A DNA stretch of 64,000 nucleotides from Marinicella litoralis. GTDB lineage: Bacteria > Pseudomonadota > Gammaproteobacteria > Xanthomonadales > Marinicellaceae. The translations under genes were made by a program, and so were the position numbers. The stretch covers positions 61,769 through 125,768 of the forward strand of contig NZ_NIHB01000006.1 of NCBI RefSeq assembly GCF_002591915.1. The letters are read 5' to 3'. Positions 34,477 through 44,334 of the stretch are shown here, piece after piece (the stretch's first letter is position 1; the number at the start of each line of letters is the position of its first letter). The notes under the pieces were generated by a model that worked only from the letters and a program-made list of their open reading frames with translations, made no database searches and was not told the origin of the DNA.

Positions 34477-35378
34477 AACTCGGCCCATTCAAATCAGGCT
34501 ATGTATCGGTCATAGGTCGCCCCAATGTAGGTAAATCAACCTTAATAAACCAAGTCTTGAAGCAAAAGCTTTCAATTGTTTCGCATAAACCACAAACCAC
34601 CAGGCATCAAATTTTGGCCATTCATTCAACTGAAAATGGACAAATGGTCTTTATTGATACCCCAGGAATTCACAACCAAAAAGGCACGGCTTTAAATAAA
34701 CATTTGAACCAAACGGCACAGTCTTCATCACATGGTGTTGAAGTGGTGTTATTTTTGGTCGAAGCCATGAAGTGGACAGATGAAGACTTAAGGGCTGCAA
34801 AAGTGGTTCAACAATCTACGGCCAAAAAGATATTGGTGGTGAATAAAGTAGATAAGATCAAAAACAAAGAGCAGTTGATTCCATTTGTTGAAAAGATTTT
34901 AAATGACTTCGAATTTGATGGCATTCATTATGTAAGTGCTTTAAAAAACAAACAGATAGAACCTCTGGTTGATGTGATTTTCAATCACTTTCCTGCTGGA
35001 GAACCGATATTTGATGAAGATCAAATTTCTGATCGTTCCACTCGATTTTTTATCACTGAACTAATCCGAGAACAATTGATGGAACGTTTTCATCAGGAAC
35101 TGCCTTACAGTGTTACGGTAAACCTGGAGTCCTATGAAGTCAAAGGGCTGATTCATCACATTCATGCCGTTATTTGGGTGGAACGAAAAAATCAAAAAGG
35201 CATCATTATTGGCAAACAAGGTGAAGCCATAAAACAAATTGGGGTCAATGCCAGGCAAGAAATACAAAAATTCATTGAGGCCAAGGTGAATTTAAAGCTT
35301 TGGGTAAAGGTCCAATCATCATGGACGGATGACATCAAAGCCATTGAGGCCCTAGGCTACAATGATGAATACAAGTAA
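34473..35378 (+). CDS. era: GTPase Era
   Basis: Essential GTPase in 30S ribosome assembly that binds 16S rRNA. Seen: G1 GRPNVGKSTL, G3 DTPGIH, G4 NKVDKI, and a C-terminal KH domain with IIGKQGEAIKQIG. It is 301 residues. The rnc-era-recO order is conserved. Confidence 0.97.
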   Translation: MKLGPFKSGYVSVIGRPNVGKSTLINQVLKQKLSIVSHKPQTTRHQILAIHSTENGQMVFIDTPGIHNQKGTALNKHLNQTAQSSSHGVEVVLFLVEAMKWTDEDLRAAKVVQQSTAKKILVVNKVDKIKNKEQLIPFVEKILNDFEFDGIHYVSALKNKQIEPLVDVIFNHFPAGEPIFDEDQISDRSTRFFITELIREQLMERFHQELPYSVTVNLESYEVKGLIHHIHAVIWVERKNQKGIIIGKQGEAIKQIGVNARQEIQKFIEAKVNLKLWVKVQSSWTDDIKAIEALGYNDEYK

Positions 35379-35392
35379 ATGTTTTAATCGAC

Positions 35393-36049
35393 ATGTATTC
35401 CGACCAAGCTTTCGTATTACATAAACGTCCTTACAAAAACAGCAGTGAGTTGGTCAAACTGTTGACATTGAAAAGTGGCTTGGTTGACTTAATCAGTAAG
35501 GGCAGTCGGAGTTCTCGATCAAAATTCAAAGGGATGTTACAACCTTTTGTTTTGACTCAAGTTTTTTACACCGGCCGATCATCTTTGAAGACCTTAACTG
35601 AGGTGTCCCAGCAAGCAGTCTTAAAACCTTGTCCTTATAAAAACCATGTATCAATGCTCTACTGTAATGAGTTATTGTTGTTAATTGGTATGCAAGATGA
35701 GGTGCACAGTGAAATTTTTAACGCCTATCAATTGACAGTTGAGCAATTGCAGAACAGCCGTTCTGTGAGTTTGATTTTACGAAAATTTGAGTGGTTCTTA
35801 AGCCAAAATATAGGTTATGAACTGAACTTGCCAGCATCAGTGAATCCTACCGATTTTATTGAGTTTGACCCATTGAATGGTTTGCAAAAAAGTAAACAAA
35901 CAAAAATCTGTTCTGTCCACACTTTCAATCAATTTATTGGTCAGCAAAAGCTTAATTCAGTCGAAATCAAAGAAATAAACCATTTAATGAAATCAGTGGT
36001 AAATCACATGGTGCATGGTAAAACCATTCAAAGCAGAAACTTACTTTAA
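35393..36049 (+). CDS. recO: DNA repair protein RecO
   Basis: Mediator that helps load RecA at gaps with RecR (encoded at 61162). It has an N-terminal OB fold with VLHKRPYKNSSELVKLL and ISKGSRSSRSKFKG, and an alpha-helical C-terminus. It lacks the zinc-binding cysteines of some RecOs. It is 218 residues, slightly short. The next gene is not pdxJ, so the usual cluster ends here. Confidence 0.9.
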   Translation: MYSDQAFVLHKRPYKNSSELVKLLTLKSGLVDLISKGSRSSRSKFKGMLQPFVLTQVFYTGRSSLKTLTEVSQQAVLKPCPYKNHVSMLYCNELLLLIGMQDEVHSEIFNAYQLTVEQLQNSRSVSLILRKFEWFLSQNIGYELNLPASVNPTDFIEFDPLNGLQKSKQTKICSVHTFNQFIGQQKLNSVEIKEINHLMKSVVNHMVHGKTIQSRNLL

Positions 36050-36072
36050 GCTGATAATCAGTCTTTACACAA

Positions 36073-36112
36073 CCAGTCAATTCGTGGCCTCTTGTTGACT
36101 GGCTGGTTTTTT
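36073..36112 (+). terminator. Terminator after recO
   Basis: CCAGTCAA at 36073-36080 pairs with TTGACTGG at 36095-36102, followed by CTGG and six T. It closes the lepA-recO transcription unit. Confidence 0.65.
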
Positions 36113-36246
36113 ATTTATTTGTACAACAAGCAAACCCAATAAGCTGACTAATTGCATAAAATAAAATTTTGATAATTACGTCGACAATACATGATGATTT
36201 TACTCAATAAGGTATAATATTCCGCTTTATAAACCCATCAAATATT

Positions 36247-38139
36247 ATGCCGATTTCCAAAATTTTGATTGCCAATCGCGGTGAAATTGCAGTTCGCATT
36301 ATCAATACCTGCCGTCGCATGCACATCAAAACTGTTGCTGTTTATGCCGATGCCGATAGGTATGCCAAACACGTACAAATGGCAGATGAAAGCTGCCACA
36401 TTGGATCGACTGATTTATCAGATTCTTACTTGAATGTAGATAAGATCATTGCTGCCGCAAAGAAACACGGTGTAGATGCGGTTCATCCAGGTTATGGATT
36501 TCTTTCTGAAAGGGCTTCCTTTGCTGAAGCATTGAAATCAGCTGGTTTGATTTTTATTGGTGCGCCCGTTGAGGCTTTGAACTTAATGGGCTCAAAATCA
36601 GCGGCCAAACAAACCATGTTACAAGCAGATGTCCCATGCGTTCCTGGTTATCAGGATGATGACCAAAGTGTCAATACATTACAACAAGCTGCCAATGAAA
36701 TTGGCTACCCTGTTTTGATCAAAGCCGTAGCGGGTGGTGGTGGTAAGGGCATGAAAATTGTCCATGCAGCAGAGGACTTTCTGAATCAATTAAGTTCTGC
36801 AAAACGAGAAGCAATGAATGCCTTCGGGGACGATCAGGTGATCTTGGAAAAATACATCACTCGACCTAAACACATTGAGGTACAGGTTTTTGCAGATTCT
36901 CATGGTCATGTGGTGCATTTGTTTGAACGTGATTGTTCAACTCAAAGAAGGTATCAAAAAATCATTGAAGAAGCACCAGCCGCTGGTCTCAGTGATGCCA
37001 CCAGAACTGATATGCTTAATGCAGCCATTAAAGCCACACAAGCCATAGATTATTTGGGTGCAGGTACCATAGAATTTATCATGGATGGAGATGATTCGTT
37101 TTATTTTATGGAAATGAATACACGTCTACAAGTTGAGCATCGTGTGACTGAAATGATTACAGGTGTGGATTTGGTTGAATGGCAAATCAGAGTCGCTCAA
37201 GGTGAACCCTTGCCGATGAAGCAAACTGAAATCCATGACAAGGGACATGCCATTCAAGTTCGCTTATATGCTGAAGACCCACAAAATAACTATTTACCTT
37301 CAACAGGTTTGTTAGAACTGGTTAAGCTGGCACAAATTGAAAATTCTGTGGTTGATTCTGGTGTTAGGACCAGTGATTCTGTCACCATTCACTATGACCC
37401 CATGATTGCTAAATTAGTGGTTTGGGCGAAAAATAGAAAAGTCTGTATCAATAAAATGCAAACGATTTTGAACCAAAGCGCTATTTTTGGGGTTAAAACC
37501 AACATGGCCTTTTTGTCGCAGTTGCTCAATAACAATGCTTTTAAAAAACATCAAATATATACCAACAGTTTAGACAATGATGAATTGGATTTATCGACTG
37601 AGTTACTGCCTGAAGTGATTGCCATTTATAGCCACCACTTATTAAAGCACAATACAGAAGCAAGGGCATGGCAGCAATCAAATGGTTGGCGCGTTCAAGG
37701 CGAGCAACCACTCGAATTACAGTTGACATTTTTGGGTGAAGAGCAAAATCATGTCGTCTCTTGGGAAGAGGGCGAATATTTAATTAATGGCAGTCATCAT
37801 TATTTGCCACAAGCCAAAGACCTGTGCCATATTCATAGAAATCAAGTGCAAGTGGTTCATAATAATTTACGCTATGAATTCACATTACCAGATTATGAGG
37901 CCAAAACTTCTGCTTCAAATGCCAATGCGATTTATGCACCGATGCCAGGCAAGATCATTGAAGTTAAAGTGTCAGCAGGTGAATCGGTGAAAGCAGGCCA
38001 GACTGTGGTGGTTATGGAAGCGATGAAAATGGAATTAGAATTAAAAGTTGAACGTGATGCCGTGGTTGAAAAAGTGTTTCATCAACAAGCGGATCAGGTA
38101 ACAGCAGATGCCATGCTGGTTGAATTGGAAAGTTCATGA
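36247..38139 (+). CDS. Biotin-dependent acyl-CoA carboxylase alpha subunit, probably methylcrotonyl-CoA carboxylase
   Basis: A 630-residue protein with a biotin carboxylase half (ANRGEIAVRI; ATP-grasp loop KAVAGGGGKGMKIV; EMNTRLQVEHRVTEM) and a C-terminal biotinyl domain with the acceptor Lys in VMEAMKMELE. The alpha subunits of acetyl-, propionyl- and methylcrotonyl-CoA carboxylases look alike; coupling by a four-base overlap to HMG-CoA lyase favours methylcrotonyl-CoA carboxylase (LiuD/MccA) in leucine catabolism. No carboxyltransferase beta subunit is nearby. TATAAT at 36213-36218 is a possible -10 box, but the -35 is weak. Confidence 0.85.
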   Translation: MPISKILIANRGEIAVRIINTCRRMHIKTVAVYADADRYAKHVQMADESCHIGSTDLSDSYLNVDKIIAAAKKHGVDAVHPGYGFLSERASFAEALKSAGLIFIGAPVEALNLMGSKSAAKQTMLQADVPCVPGYQDDDQSVNTLQQAANEIGYPVLIKAVAGGGGKGMKIVHAAEDFLNQLSSAKREAMNAFGDDQVILEKYITRPKHIEVQVFADSHGHVVHLFERDCSTQRRYQKIIEEAPAAGLSDATRTDMLNAAIKATQAIDYLGAGTIEFIMDGDDSFYFMEMNTRLQVEHRVTEMITGVDLVEWQIRVAQGEPLPMKQTEIHDKGHAIQVRLYAEDPQNNYLPSTGLLELVKLAQIENSVVDSGVRTSDSVTIHYDPMIAKLVVWAKNRKVCINKMQTILNQSAIFGVKTNMAFLSQLLNNNAFKKHQIYTNSLDNDELDLSTELLPEVIAIYSHHLLKHNTEARAWQQSNGWRVQGEQPLELQLTFLGEEQNHVVSWEEGEYLINGSHHYLPQAKDLCHIHRNQVQVVHNNLRYEFTLPDYEAKTSASNANAIYAPMPGKIIEVKVSAGESVKAGQTVVVMEAMKMELELKVERDAVVEKVFHQQADQVTADAMLVELESS

Positions 38140-39029
38140 ATCTACCCAATCAGGTAAAAATCGTCGAAGTTTCGGCCAGAGATGGTTTGCAAAATGAAAA
38201 GCAAATTATTGATGTAAAGGATAAATTGGCTTTAATCAATGGACTGAGGGCTGCCGGTGTTAAGCACATTGAAGTCACCGGGTTTGTGTCACCCAAATGG
38301 GTACCACAGTTGGCCGATGCATCAGCTGTTTGTGCTGGATTAACCCCCGATGAGCAAGTCCATTATTCGGCGCTAACGCCTAACATAAAGGGGTTGGACG
38401 CTGCGATTGAAGCCGGTATCAAAGAAGTCGCTGTTTTTACGGCTGCCTCTGAAAGCTTCACTCAAAAGAACATCAACTGTTCGATTGATGAATCATTTGA
38501 ACGTTTTTTGCCTGTATTAGAGAAAGCCTCAGCACACAAAATTAAAGTGCGAGGTTATGTGTCATGTGTACTGGGCTGTCCCTATGAAGGCAGTATTGAA
38601 CCCAAAATGGTTGCAGAAGTTGCTCAGCGATTATTTGAAATGGGCTGTTTTGAAGTATCTTTGGGTGACACCATTGGAACAGGAACCCCAAAAGCGGCAC
38701 AGCGAATGTTTGCCCTTACGGCTGAGCATGTTCCAGTAGATAATTTGGCACTGCATTTTCATGACACTTATGGCCAAGCACTGGCTAATATACATGCTTG
38801 TTTGGAACTGGGCGCCACTGTGATTGATTCATCCGTTGCTGGTATTGGTGGTTGTCCTTATGCCAAAGGTGCCACTGGTAATGTCAGTACAGAAAACGTC
38901 ATTTACATGCTTAATGGCATGGGTATTGATACTGGGATTGACTTGGACAAATTAGTTGCAGCCGGTCGTCAAATTTCTGTTGTACTGGGCAGAAATCCCA
39001 ACAGCCAAGTTAACAAGGCTTGGAAATAA
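38136..39029 (+). CDS. mvaB: Hydroxymethylglutaryl-CoA lyase
   Basis: Cleaves HMG-CoA to acetoacetate and acetyl-CoA, the last step of leucine breakdown. Seen: VSARDGLQNEKQI at the N-terminus, HFHDTYGQALAN metal ligands, and the signature GIGGCPYAKGATGN with the catalytic Cys. It is 297 residues. It is translated with the carboxylase gene and convergent with the anti-sigma gene seven bases away. Confidence 0.94.
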   Translation: MNLPNQVKIVEVSARDGLQNEKQIIDVKDKLALINGLRAAGVKHIEVTGFVSPKWVPQLADASAVCAGLTPDEQVHYSALTPNIKGLDAAIEAGIKEVAVFTAASESFTQKNINCSIDESFERFLPVLEKASAHKIKVRGYVSCVLGCPYEGSIEPKMVAEVAQRLFEMGCFEVSLGDTIGTGTPKAAQRMFALTAEHVPVDNLALHFHDTYGQALANIHACLELGATVIDSSVAGIGGCPYAKGATGNVSTENVIYMLNGMGIDTGIDLDKLVAAGRQISVVLGRNPNSQVNKAWK

Positions 39030-39036
39030 CAGGGTT

Positions 39037-39750
39037 TTATTGCGCTGACTTTTTTGAGTTCAGCTGAGACCATAAATCTTGAAAATCAAAGTCTGGATAA
39101 AATTGAATCATTTCATTCAACAGCCGTTCAGCTTTTTCTAGTTGTCCTTGTTCAAGGTATTGATTGAATTGTTGTAATTCCAGTGCCATCATAGGATCCA
39201 TGTGACTTTGCTTGATGGTTTTTTTATTGCTCTTGAACTCATTCATCAGTAAGGCTTTGTTGGCTTTTAATGATTGTTGGTCAATGGGTTTACCCGTGAT
39301 GGATTGTGAGTTTTGTTCTTGGTTCGCTTGTGGCAACGCCGCTACTGGAGCAGGCATTGATTTAGGTTTTGCTCGTATGTGGTTGTTGTCTTGGGTGATT
39401 TTAATTCTTTTGTATTCTACTGTTGATTCCTCTGTTAAAGATTCGGCATTGACTGATTTGGTTTGATTTTCAGCAGCATGGTTCTCTGAGTTAGGTATGG
39501 TCAGTGATTCTGTGCTTATTAACTCGCTTTGTGTCAGTAACCAAATCATTGGTATAAGCAAAACCACTGAAGCGGCAGCCAACCAGGGTTGCCTTTGCCT
39601 GCCAGATCCAAAATAATCATGTTTACTTTCTTTTTTGACCGCTTGTTTTGCATGCTTTAGTATCAACTCATCCAAATCTGCAGGTGGCATATCTTGGTTG
39701 GCTGCTCGATACAATTCAGTCAATTTTTTGTCTTCATCTTGTTGGTTCAT
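39037..39750 (-). CDS. Putative membrane anti-sigma factor
   Basis: A 237-residue protein with a cytoplasmic N-terminus of about 54 residues, one transmembrane segment (about 55-70, WLAAASVVLLIPMIWLL), and a long polar, Gln- and Ser-rich periplasmic part. There is no clear zinc-finger motif. Its four-base overlap with the ECF sigma gene strongly suggests it is the cognate anti-sigma factor. A helical segment at the end (EQGQLEKAERLLNEMIQ) may be a partner site. Confidence 0.7.
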   Translation of the reverse strand: MNQQDEDKKLTELYRAANQDMPPADLDELILKHAKQAVKKESKHDYFGSGRQRQPWLAAASVVLLIPMIWLLTQSELISTESLTIPNSENHAAENQTKSVNAESLTEESTVEYKRIKITQDNNHIRAKPKSMPAPVAALPQANQEQNSQSITGKPIDQQSLKANKALLMNEFKSNKKTIKQSHMDPMMALELQQFNQYLEQGQLEKAERLLNEMIQFYPDFDFQDLWSQLNSKKSAQ

Positions 39751-40331
39751 TTGAAGCGCTCCATAGCCAGTTTTATTTTGTTTACAGCATAACGGTATTG
39801 GCTTTTTGTTTGTTCTATTGGTTGTGCTGTTATTTGCGCAATTTCTTTGATGCTGAAACCACTTTCATGTTTCATCACAAATGTTTGCCGTTGATTAAGG
39901 GGAAGCAAAGAGATGGCATGGTCGAGTGCTTTGGCCATTTGTTTGGTTTCAAATTGATTTTCCGGCTGTTTTAAGGGCTGTTCATTGGCCTGGGAGTCGG
40001 AGCTTGCGTCTAAGCCATTCATTGTTATCGTCCTACCAGATTTGCGAAACTGATCTATCAACAGCCTTCTGGCAATGGTATAGGCCCAGGTGGTGAATTT
40101 TTGTTGGTGGTTGAATTGTTCTTTGCTGTTTATAATCTTAAACCACAACTCCTGAAATATTTCCTTGGCATCATGCTCGTGGTTGATTGATTTTTTGATA
40201 AAGCGAAACAGAGGGCCTTTGTGCCTTTGATAGAGTAGCTCAAAGGCCCTTTGTTGGTTATCATCATTGCGACTGAATTTGAACATCAGCTGTTCATCGG
40301 TGAGTCGTTCATCATTGCATTGATTCGGCAT
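39747..40331 (-). CDS. ECF-type RNA polymerase sigma factor
   Basis: A 194-residue sigma-70-like factor. Region 2 is seen as HDAKEIFQELWFKIINSKEQF with FTTWAYTIARRLLIDQFRK, and region 4 as LPLNQRQTFVMKHESGFSIKEIA. It lies between a VWA lipoprotein gene (24 bases upstream) and the anti-sigma gene. Target genes are unknown; the linked VWA gene is the obvious candidate. Confidence 0.88.
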   Translation of the reverse strand: MPNQCNDERLTDEQLMFKFSRNDDNQQRAFELLYQRHKGPLFRFIKKSINHEHDAKEIFQELWFKIINSKEQFNHQQKFTTWAYTIARRLLIDQFRKSGRTITMNGLDASSDSQANEQPLKQPENQFETKQMAKALDHAISLLPLNQRQTFVMKHESGFSIKEIAQITAQPIEQTKSQYRYAVNKIKLAMERFK

Positions 40332-40355
40332 CCATTCATTTTAATGTGATGTGGT

Positions 40356-41987
40356 TTAATTAGCCAATCCTTTGGCCAAAGAGACCAATTGTAAAAACTC
40401 ACCTCGATAACCAAAATGATCGCTGCCTTTGGACTTTCTAGCCAGTGTCAATACATCATCATAACCAAATTCTTTCAAGTAAGTTCCTCCTCTGAGTATT
40501 TGGCCAAAGGCAGCCACCGATGCGGCAAATTTAAATTCTTGACTTGCCTCTGCCATAGTTTTGATTTGATTTTTCATGATTGGCCACTGTAAAAGCAGGC
40601 TGTTGTTTTCATCGGGTTTTTTGTACCTGATTTTCAAAAAGGCAATTTCATTTGAAGTGTTGTCAGACACTGGATTCTTTTGGTATCTTGATGTGGTTAA
40701 CCACCCTTGTTGACCTTGTAACACCACTTCGTATATTGCAGTGACGGTATGGCCTGCGCCAATTTCACCCGCATCAACTTTGTCATTGGCAAAGTCTTCA
40801 TTTTTCAATTGACGATTTTCATAGCCAATCAGCCTGTATTCCTTAACCGTACTGGGGTTGAATTCTATTTGAATTTTGACGTCTTTGGCAATGGTGAACA
40901 AGGTTGAGTTGATTTGCTCCACCAAAACTTTATTGGCTTCTTTTATGGTATCAATATAGGCGTAGTTACCATTGCCAACATCGGCCAATTGTTCCATCAA
41001 GTGGTCGTTGTAATTGCCCGTACCAAATCCAAGTGTGGTTAATGAAACACCTTTTTTACGCTTGGTCTCAACCAAGGTTTTTAATGCTTCAAAATCAGTG
41101 GTACCGACATTAAAATCTCCATCAGTAGCGATTAAGATTCGATTGATGCCTCCTTCGACCTTGTTTTGTTCAGCCAATTGATAGGCCAAATGAATACCAG
41201 CAGCACCATTGGTGGATCCTCCTGCGCTTAATTGATCCAATGCACTGGCAATCTTAGCTTGATTGTTACCTGGTGTTGGTTCGAGTACTACGCCGGCTGC
41301 ACCCGCATAAACCACAATTGAAACATGGTCATTTTCAGTCATTTGCTTACTTAGTAATTTCAATGATGATTTCAGTAATCCAATTTTGTTGGGACTGTTC
41401 ATGGAACCTGAAACATCCAGTAAAAAAACCAAATTTGCAGCAGGTCGCTCAGCAGTGAGTTTCTCAAATCCCTTGATACCAATATGCAGCAGATGGGCTT
41501 CATTGTTCCAAGGAGATGGGGCCATTTCTGTGTTGGCCAAGAAAGGCTGAACCCAATTTTCCGGGGATTGGTAATTATATGAAAAATAATTGATCAATTC
41601 TTCAATGCGCACAGCATCCTTGTGGGGTAGTTGGCCTTGATTGAGCATTCGGCGCACATTGGCATAGGCGCCTGTATCAACGTCAATACTGAAAGTTGAT
41701 ATTGGGTTTTTTAAAACGGATTGAATTGGTTGGTTTTCAAAATGTTTATAATTTTCACGGTCTTCCACCATGGCTGGGTAAGTAGCTGGTGTCATGGATA
41801 ATTGATCTGACATGGCAACTGATTTTAATCGTGAGCCAGTTTCCATGATTTTAGGCTTTGGTTGTTTATGGGATTGATTTTGTTTAAGCCTTTCTGCGTT
41901 GACTTTACGTTCTTCGCTGCTCTGTTGTTGACCTGCACAAGCGATTAGCAGGGCTGTTATGCTGACTAAGAGAATTCGTTTCATCAT
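40356..41987 (-). CDS. YfbK-like VWA-domain lipoprotein
   Basis: A 543-residue predicted lipoprotein (signal ending ALLIACAG). It has an N-terminal YfbK-type domain, a VWA domain with the MIDAS motif DVSGSMNS, STNG and ATDGDFNVG, and a C-terminal DUF3520-like part. E. coli YfbK has the same layout. VWA domains mediate metal-dependent protein contacts. The gene forms an operon with an ECF sigma and anti-sigma, suggesting a stress-related envelope role. The exact function is unknown. Confidence 0.87.
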   Translation of the reverse strand: MMKRILLVSITALLIACAGQQQSSEERKVNAERLKQNQSHKQPKPKIMETGSRLKSVAMSDQLSMTPATYPAMVEDRENYKHFENQPIQSVLKNPISTFSIDVDTGAYANVRRMLNQGQLPHKDAVRIEELINYFSYNYQSPENWVQPFLANTEMAPSPWNNEAHLLHIGIKGFEKLTAERPAANLVFLLDVSGSMNSPNKIGLLKSSLKLLSKQMTENDHVSIVVYAGAAGVVLEPTPGNNQAKIASALDQLSAGGSTNGAAGIHLAYQLAEQNKVEGGINRILIATDGDFNVGTTDFEALKTLVETKRKKGVSLTTLGFGTGNYNDHLMEQLADVGNGNYAYIDTIKEANKVLVEQINSTLFTIAKDVKIQIEFNPSTVKEYRLIGYENRQLKNEDFANDKVDAGEIGAGHTVTAIYEVVLQGQQGWLTTSRYQKNPVSDNTSNEIAFLKIRYKKPDENNSLLLQWPIMKNQIKTMAEASQEFKFAASVAAFGQILRGGTYLKEFGYDDVLTLARKSKGSDHFGYRGEFLQLVSLAKGLAN

Positions 41988-42115
41988 TTAATCCTTGGTT
42001 GTAATACTTAATGCTATATACGTGCCAACCAAGAGTTTGGGTTAAATGGTTTTGATTTAATTTTACATTGCATTGTGAAATACAGTTTTTTCTTAAATGA
42101 TTTTGTTCAATGCAT

Positions 42116-42147
42116 AAAAAAAGGCGAATCATGGATTCGCCTTTTTT
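42116..42147 (-). terminator. Bidirectional-looking terminator after the M13 peptidase gene
   Basis: GGCGAATC at 42123-42130 pairs perfectly with GATTCGCC at 42134-42141, with A and T runs on the two sides. On the minus strand it lies about 20 bases after the peptidase stop. Confidence 0.85.
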
Positions 42148-42166
42148 GGGTATTGATTGATGGGTA

Positions 42167-44197
42167 TCACCAAATTTTAACCCGTTCTTCTTCTGGTAAG
42201 TACATACCATCCCCAGGTTTAACATTAAAAGCTTCATAGAATTCCGGTAAGTTTCTTAAGATACCATTGGTTCTGAATTCTGAGGGTGAATGTGGGTCGG
42301 TATCAATGCGTCGCAACAATTCTTCATCACGGTATTTACGTTTCCATACTTGTGCCCAGCCTAGGAAAAACCTTTGTTCAGGAGTGTAACCATCAATGAT
42401 TCTGTTGTCGGTATAGTTCTTCTTGAATGCTTTGTATGCGATGGCCAAGCCACTGAGGTCACCAATGTTTTCACCCTGGGTGAATTCACCTTTTACATGG
42501 GTCCCATCGACTACGGTAAAAGCATCAAATTGTTTGACTAATTTGTTGGTCAGCTCTTCAAACCGAGATCTGTCAGCTTCAGTCCACCAATTTTTTAAGT
42601 TACCGTCGCCATCATATTTTGACCCTTGGTCATCAAAACCATGACCCATTTCATGACCAATCACAGCACCAATGCCACCATAATTGACGGCTTCGTCTGC
42701 CTCTAGATTAAAAAATGGCGCTTGTAAAATAGCTGCTGGGAATACAATTTCATTTTTGGTTGGATTGTAATAAGCATTCACCCTTTGTGGATTCATGCCC
42801 CATTCATTGCGATCTATGGGCTGACCTATTTTGCTTCTGTTTCTGTGAGTGAAAAATCGTGTGGCTTCTTTGATGTTTTCTATCAAATGAGTCCCTGTAA
42901 TGTTCAATTCACTGTAGTCTCGCCAAACATCAGGATAACCAATTTTGGGATCAAATTTATTGAGTTTATCCAAGGCCTTAACTTTGGTTTCTTCACCCAT
43001 CCATTCGAGTTCTTTGATACTGGAGCCATAAGCATCACGCAGTTGTTCAATCATGCTTACCATGCGCACTTTGGCTTCTGGTGGAAAATGCTTTTTAACG
43101 TATACCTTTCCTACCAATTCTCCAGCCAAGCCATTGACCAAATCAACGCCACGCTTCCACCTGGGTTCTTGTTCTGTGGTTCCAGATAATACCGTGCCAT
43201 AGAATGAAAAGTTTTCATCAGCGAAATCAGCATTCAAATGAGTTGAAGCATTGCTTAATAAATGCCATTTGTAATATTTTTTCCAATCATCAACAGAATA
43301 TTTTGTAAAAATTTGATTCAATGTGTCCAAATAAGGCGGTTGAGTTACCACTAAATTTTCAGGTTTATCTATCATGGTGTGAGTCAACCAACGGTCCCAG
43401 TTGATATTGGGTACCTTGCTGGTAAATTCGTCAAAAGTCATTTTGTTGTAGGTTTTATCGCGGTCTCTATTTTGAATGCGATCCCACTGACCTTCAGCCA
43501 AATCTTTTTCAATGGCATAAACTGTTTGGGTTGTTGCCACAGGATCTTTGATCCCAGCCAATGTAAACATATTGGTCATGTGCTGTTGGTATTTTTCTCT
43601 GATGCTTTGTGATTTTTCATCTGCTTTAAAATAATAATCTCGATCAGGCAAACCTAAACCGCTCTGTCCTACATATACGATGTGTTCATCAGATTTTTTC
43701 TGGTCTATATAGACGTACATTGACAGCGGAGAGGAACCATATATATCTGCATATCCCATGTATTCACTTAAATCATTGCTGTTTGAAATTTGATCAATTT
43801 TCATCAATTCATTTTTGATTGGTGTCAGGCCCTTGGCTTCAATCGCTGCTGTGTCCATAAATGATTTATAAATATCAGCAATCTTTTGTTCTGAACTGCC
43901 TTGTTCATTGTCCATTTTTGAAACCTCTTCAATAATGGCCTGGACATGCTCTCTGCTTTCGTCACCCAATTTATTGAATGCACCAAAGTTTGATTTATCA
44001 GCTGGAATTTCAAATTCATTCAACCATTTACCATTAACGTGTTGGTAAAAGTCATCCTGGGGTCTGACAGATTTATCCATATCAGACAAAGTGATGCCTG
44101 ATGATATGGTGGGTTTGATTGGCTCTTGTTTAACTTGGTTGGGTTGACAGGCAGCCAATCCAATGGTTAAGCCAGTTAATAATAAAGTTCTATTCAT
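42167..44197 (-). CDS. M13 family zinc metallopeptidase (neprilysin-like)
   Basis: Predicted periplasmic lipoprotein peptidase (signal ending GLAAC). The M13 zinc motif VIGHEMGHGFDDQG is near residue 515 and the third ligand Glu is in GENIGDLSG; NAYYNPTKNEIVFPAAILQ is a typical substrate-cleft motif. It ends in the usual short C-terminus with Trp. It is 676 residues, normal for PepO-like enzymes that cleave oligopeptides. It is monocistronic, with its own terminator. Confidence 0.94.
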   Translation of the reverse strand: MNRTLLLTGLTIGLAACQPNQVKQEPIKPTISSGITLSDMDKSVRPQDDFYQHVNGKWLNEFEIPADKSNFGAFNKLGDESREHVQAIIEEVSKMDNEQGSSEQKIADIYKSFMDTAAIEAKGLTPIKNELMKIDQISNSNDLSEYMGYADIYGSSPLSMYVYIDQKKSDEHIVYVGQSGLGLPDRDYYFKADEKSQSIREKYQQHMTNMFTLAGIKDPVATTQTVYAIEKDLAEGQWDRIQNRDRDKTYNKMTFDEFTSKVPNINWDRWLTHTMIDKPENLVVTQPPYLDTLNQIFTKYSVDDWKKYYKWHLLSNASTHLNADFADENFSFYGTVLSGTTEQEPRWKRGVDLVNGLAGELVGKVYVKKHFPPEAKVRMVSMIEQLRDAYGSSIKELEWMGEETKVKALDKLNKFDPKIGYPDVWRDYSELNITGTHLIENIKEATRFFTHRNRSKIGQPIDRNEWGMNPQRVNAYYNPTKNEIVFPAAILQAPFFNLEADEAVNYGGIGAVIGHEMGHGFDDQGSKYDGDGNLKNWWTEADRSRFEELTNKLVKQFDAFTVVDGTHVKGEFTQGENIGDLSGLAIAYKAFKKNYTDNRIIDGYTPEQRFFLGWAQVWKRKYRDEELLRRIDTDPHSPSEFRTNGILRNLPEFYEAFNVKPGDGMYLPEEERVKIW

Positions 44198-44271
44198 GAA
44201 TCCTCGTATGCGACAGAAAAGGACAATATTCTATATAGCTTGCTGAGTAATTGGATGTGTCTATGGTCATG

Positions 44272-44312
44272 AAAAAGCCAGCATGGGGTTTGTATTAACC
44301 ATGCTGGCTTTT
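44272..44312 (-). terminator. Terminator after the DUF349 gene
   Basis: AAAAGCCAGCATGG at 44273-44286 pairs perfectly with CCATGCTGGCTTTT at 44299-44312. Read on the minus strand it ends in a T run, 23 bases after the DUF349 stop. Confidence 0.88.
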
Positions 44313-44334
44313 AATTTTCGTAGTAGCGTGGTAA

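Noticed and set aside
42423..43612. Several plus-strand frames of 70-134 codons opposite the M13 peptidase gene
   Set aside because: They lie antisense to a well-supported gene, lack ribosome sites and show no recognisable protein features.
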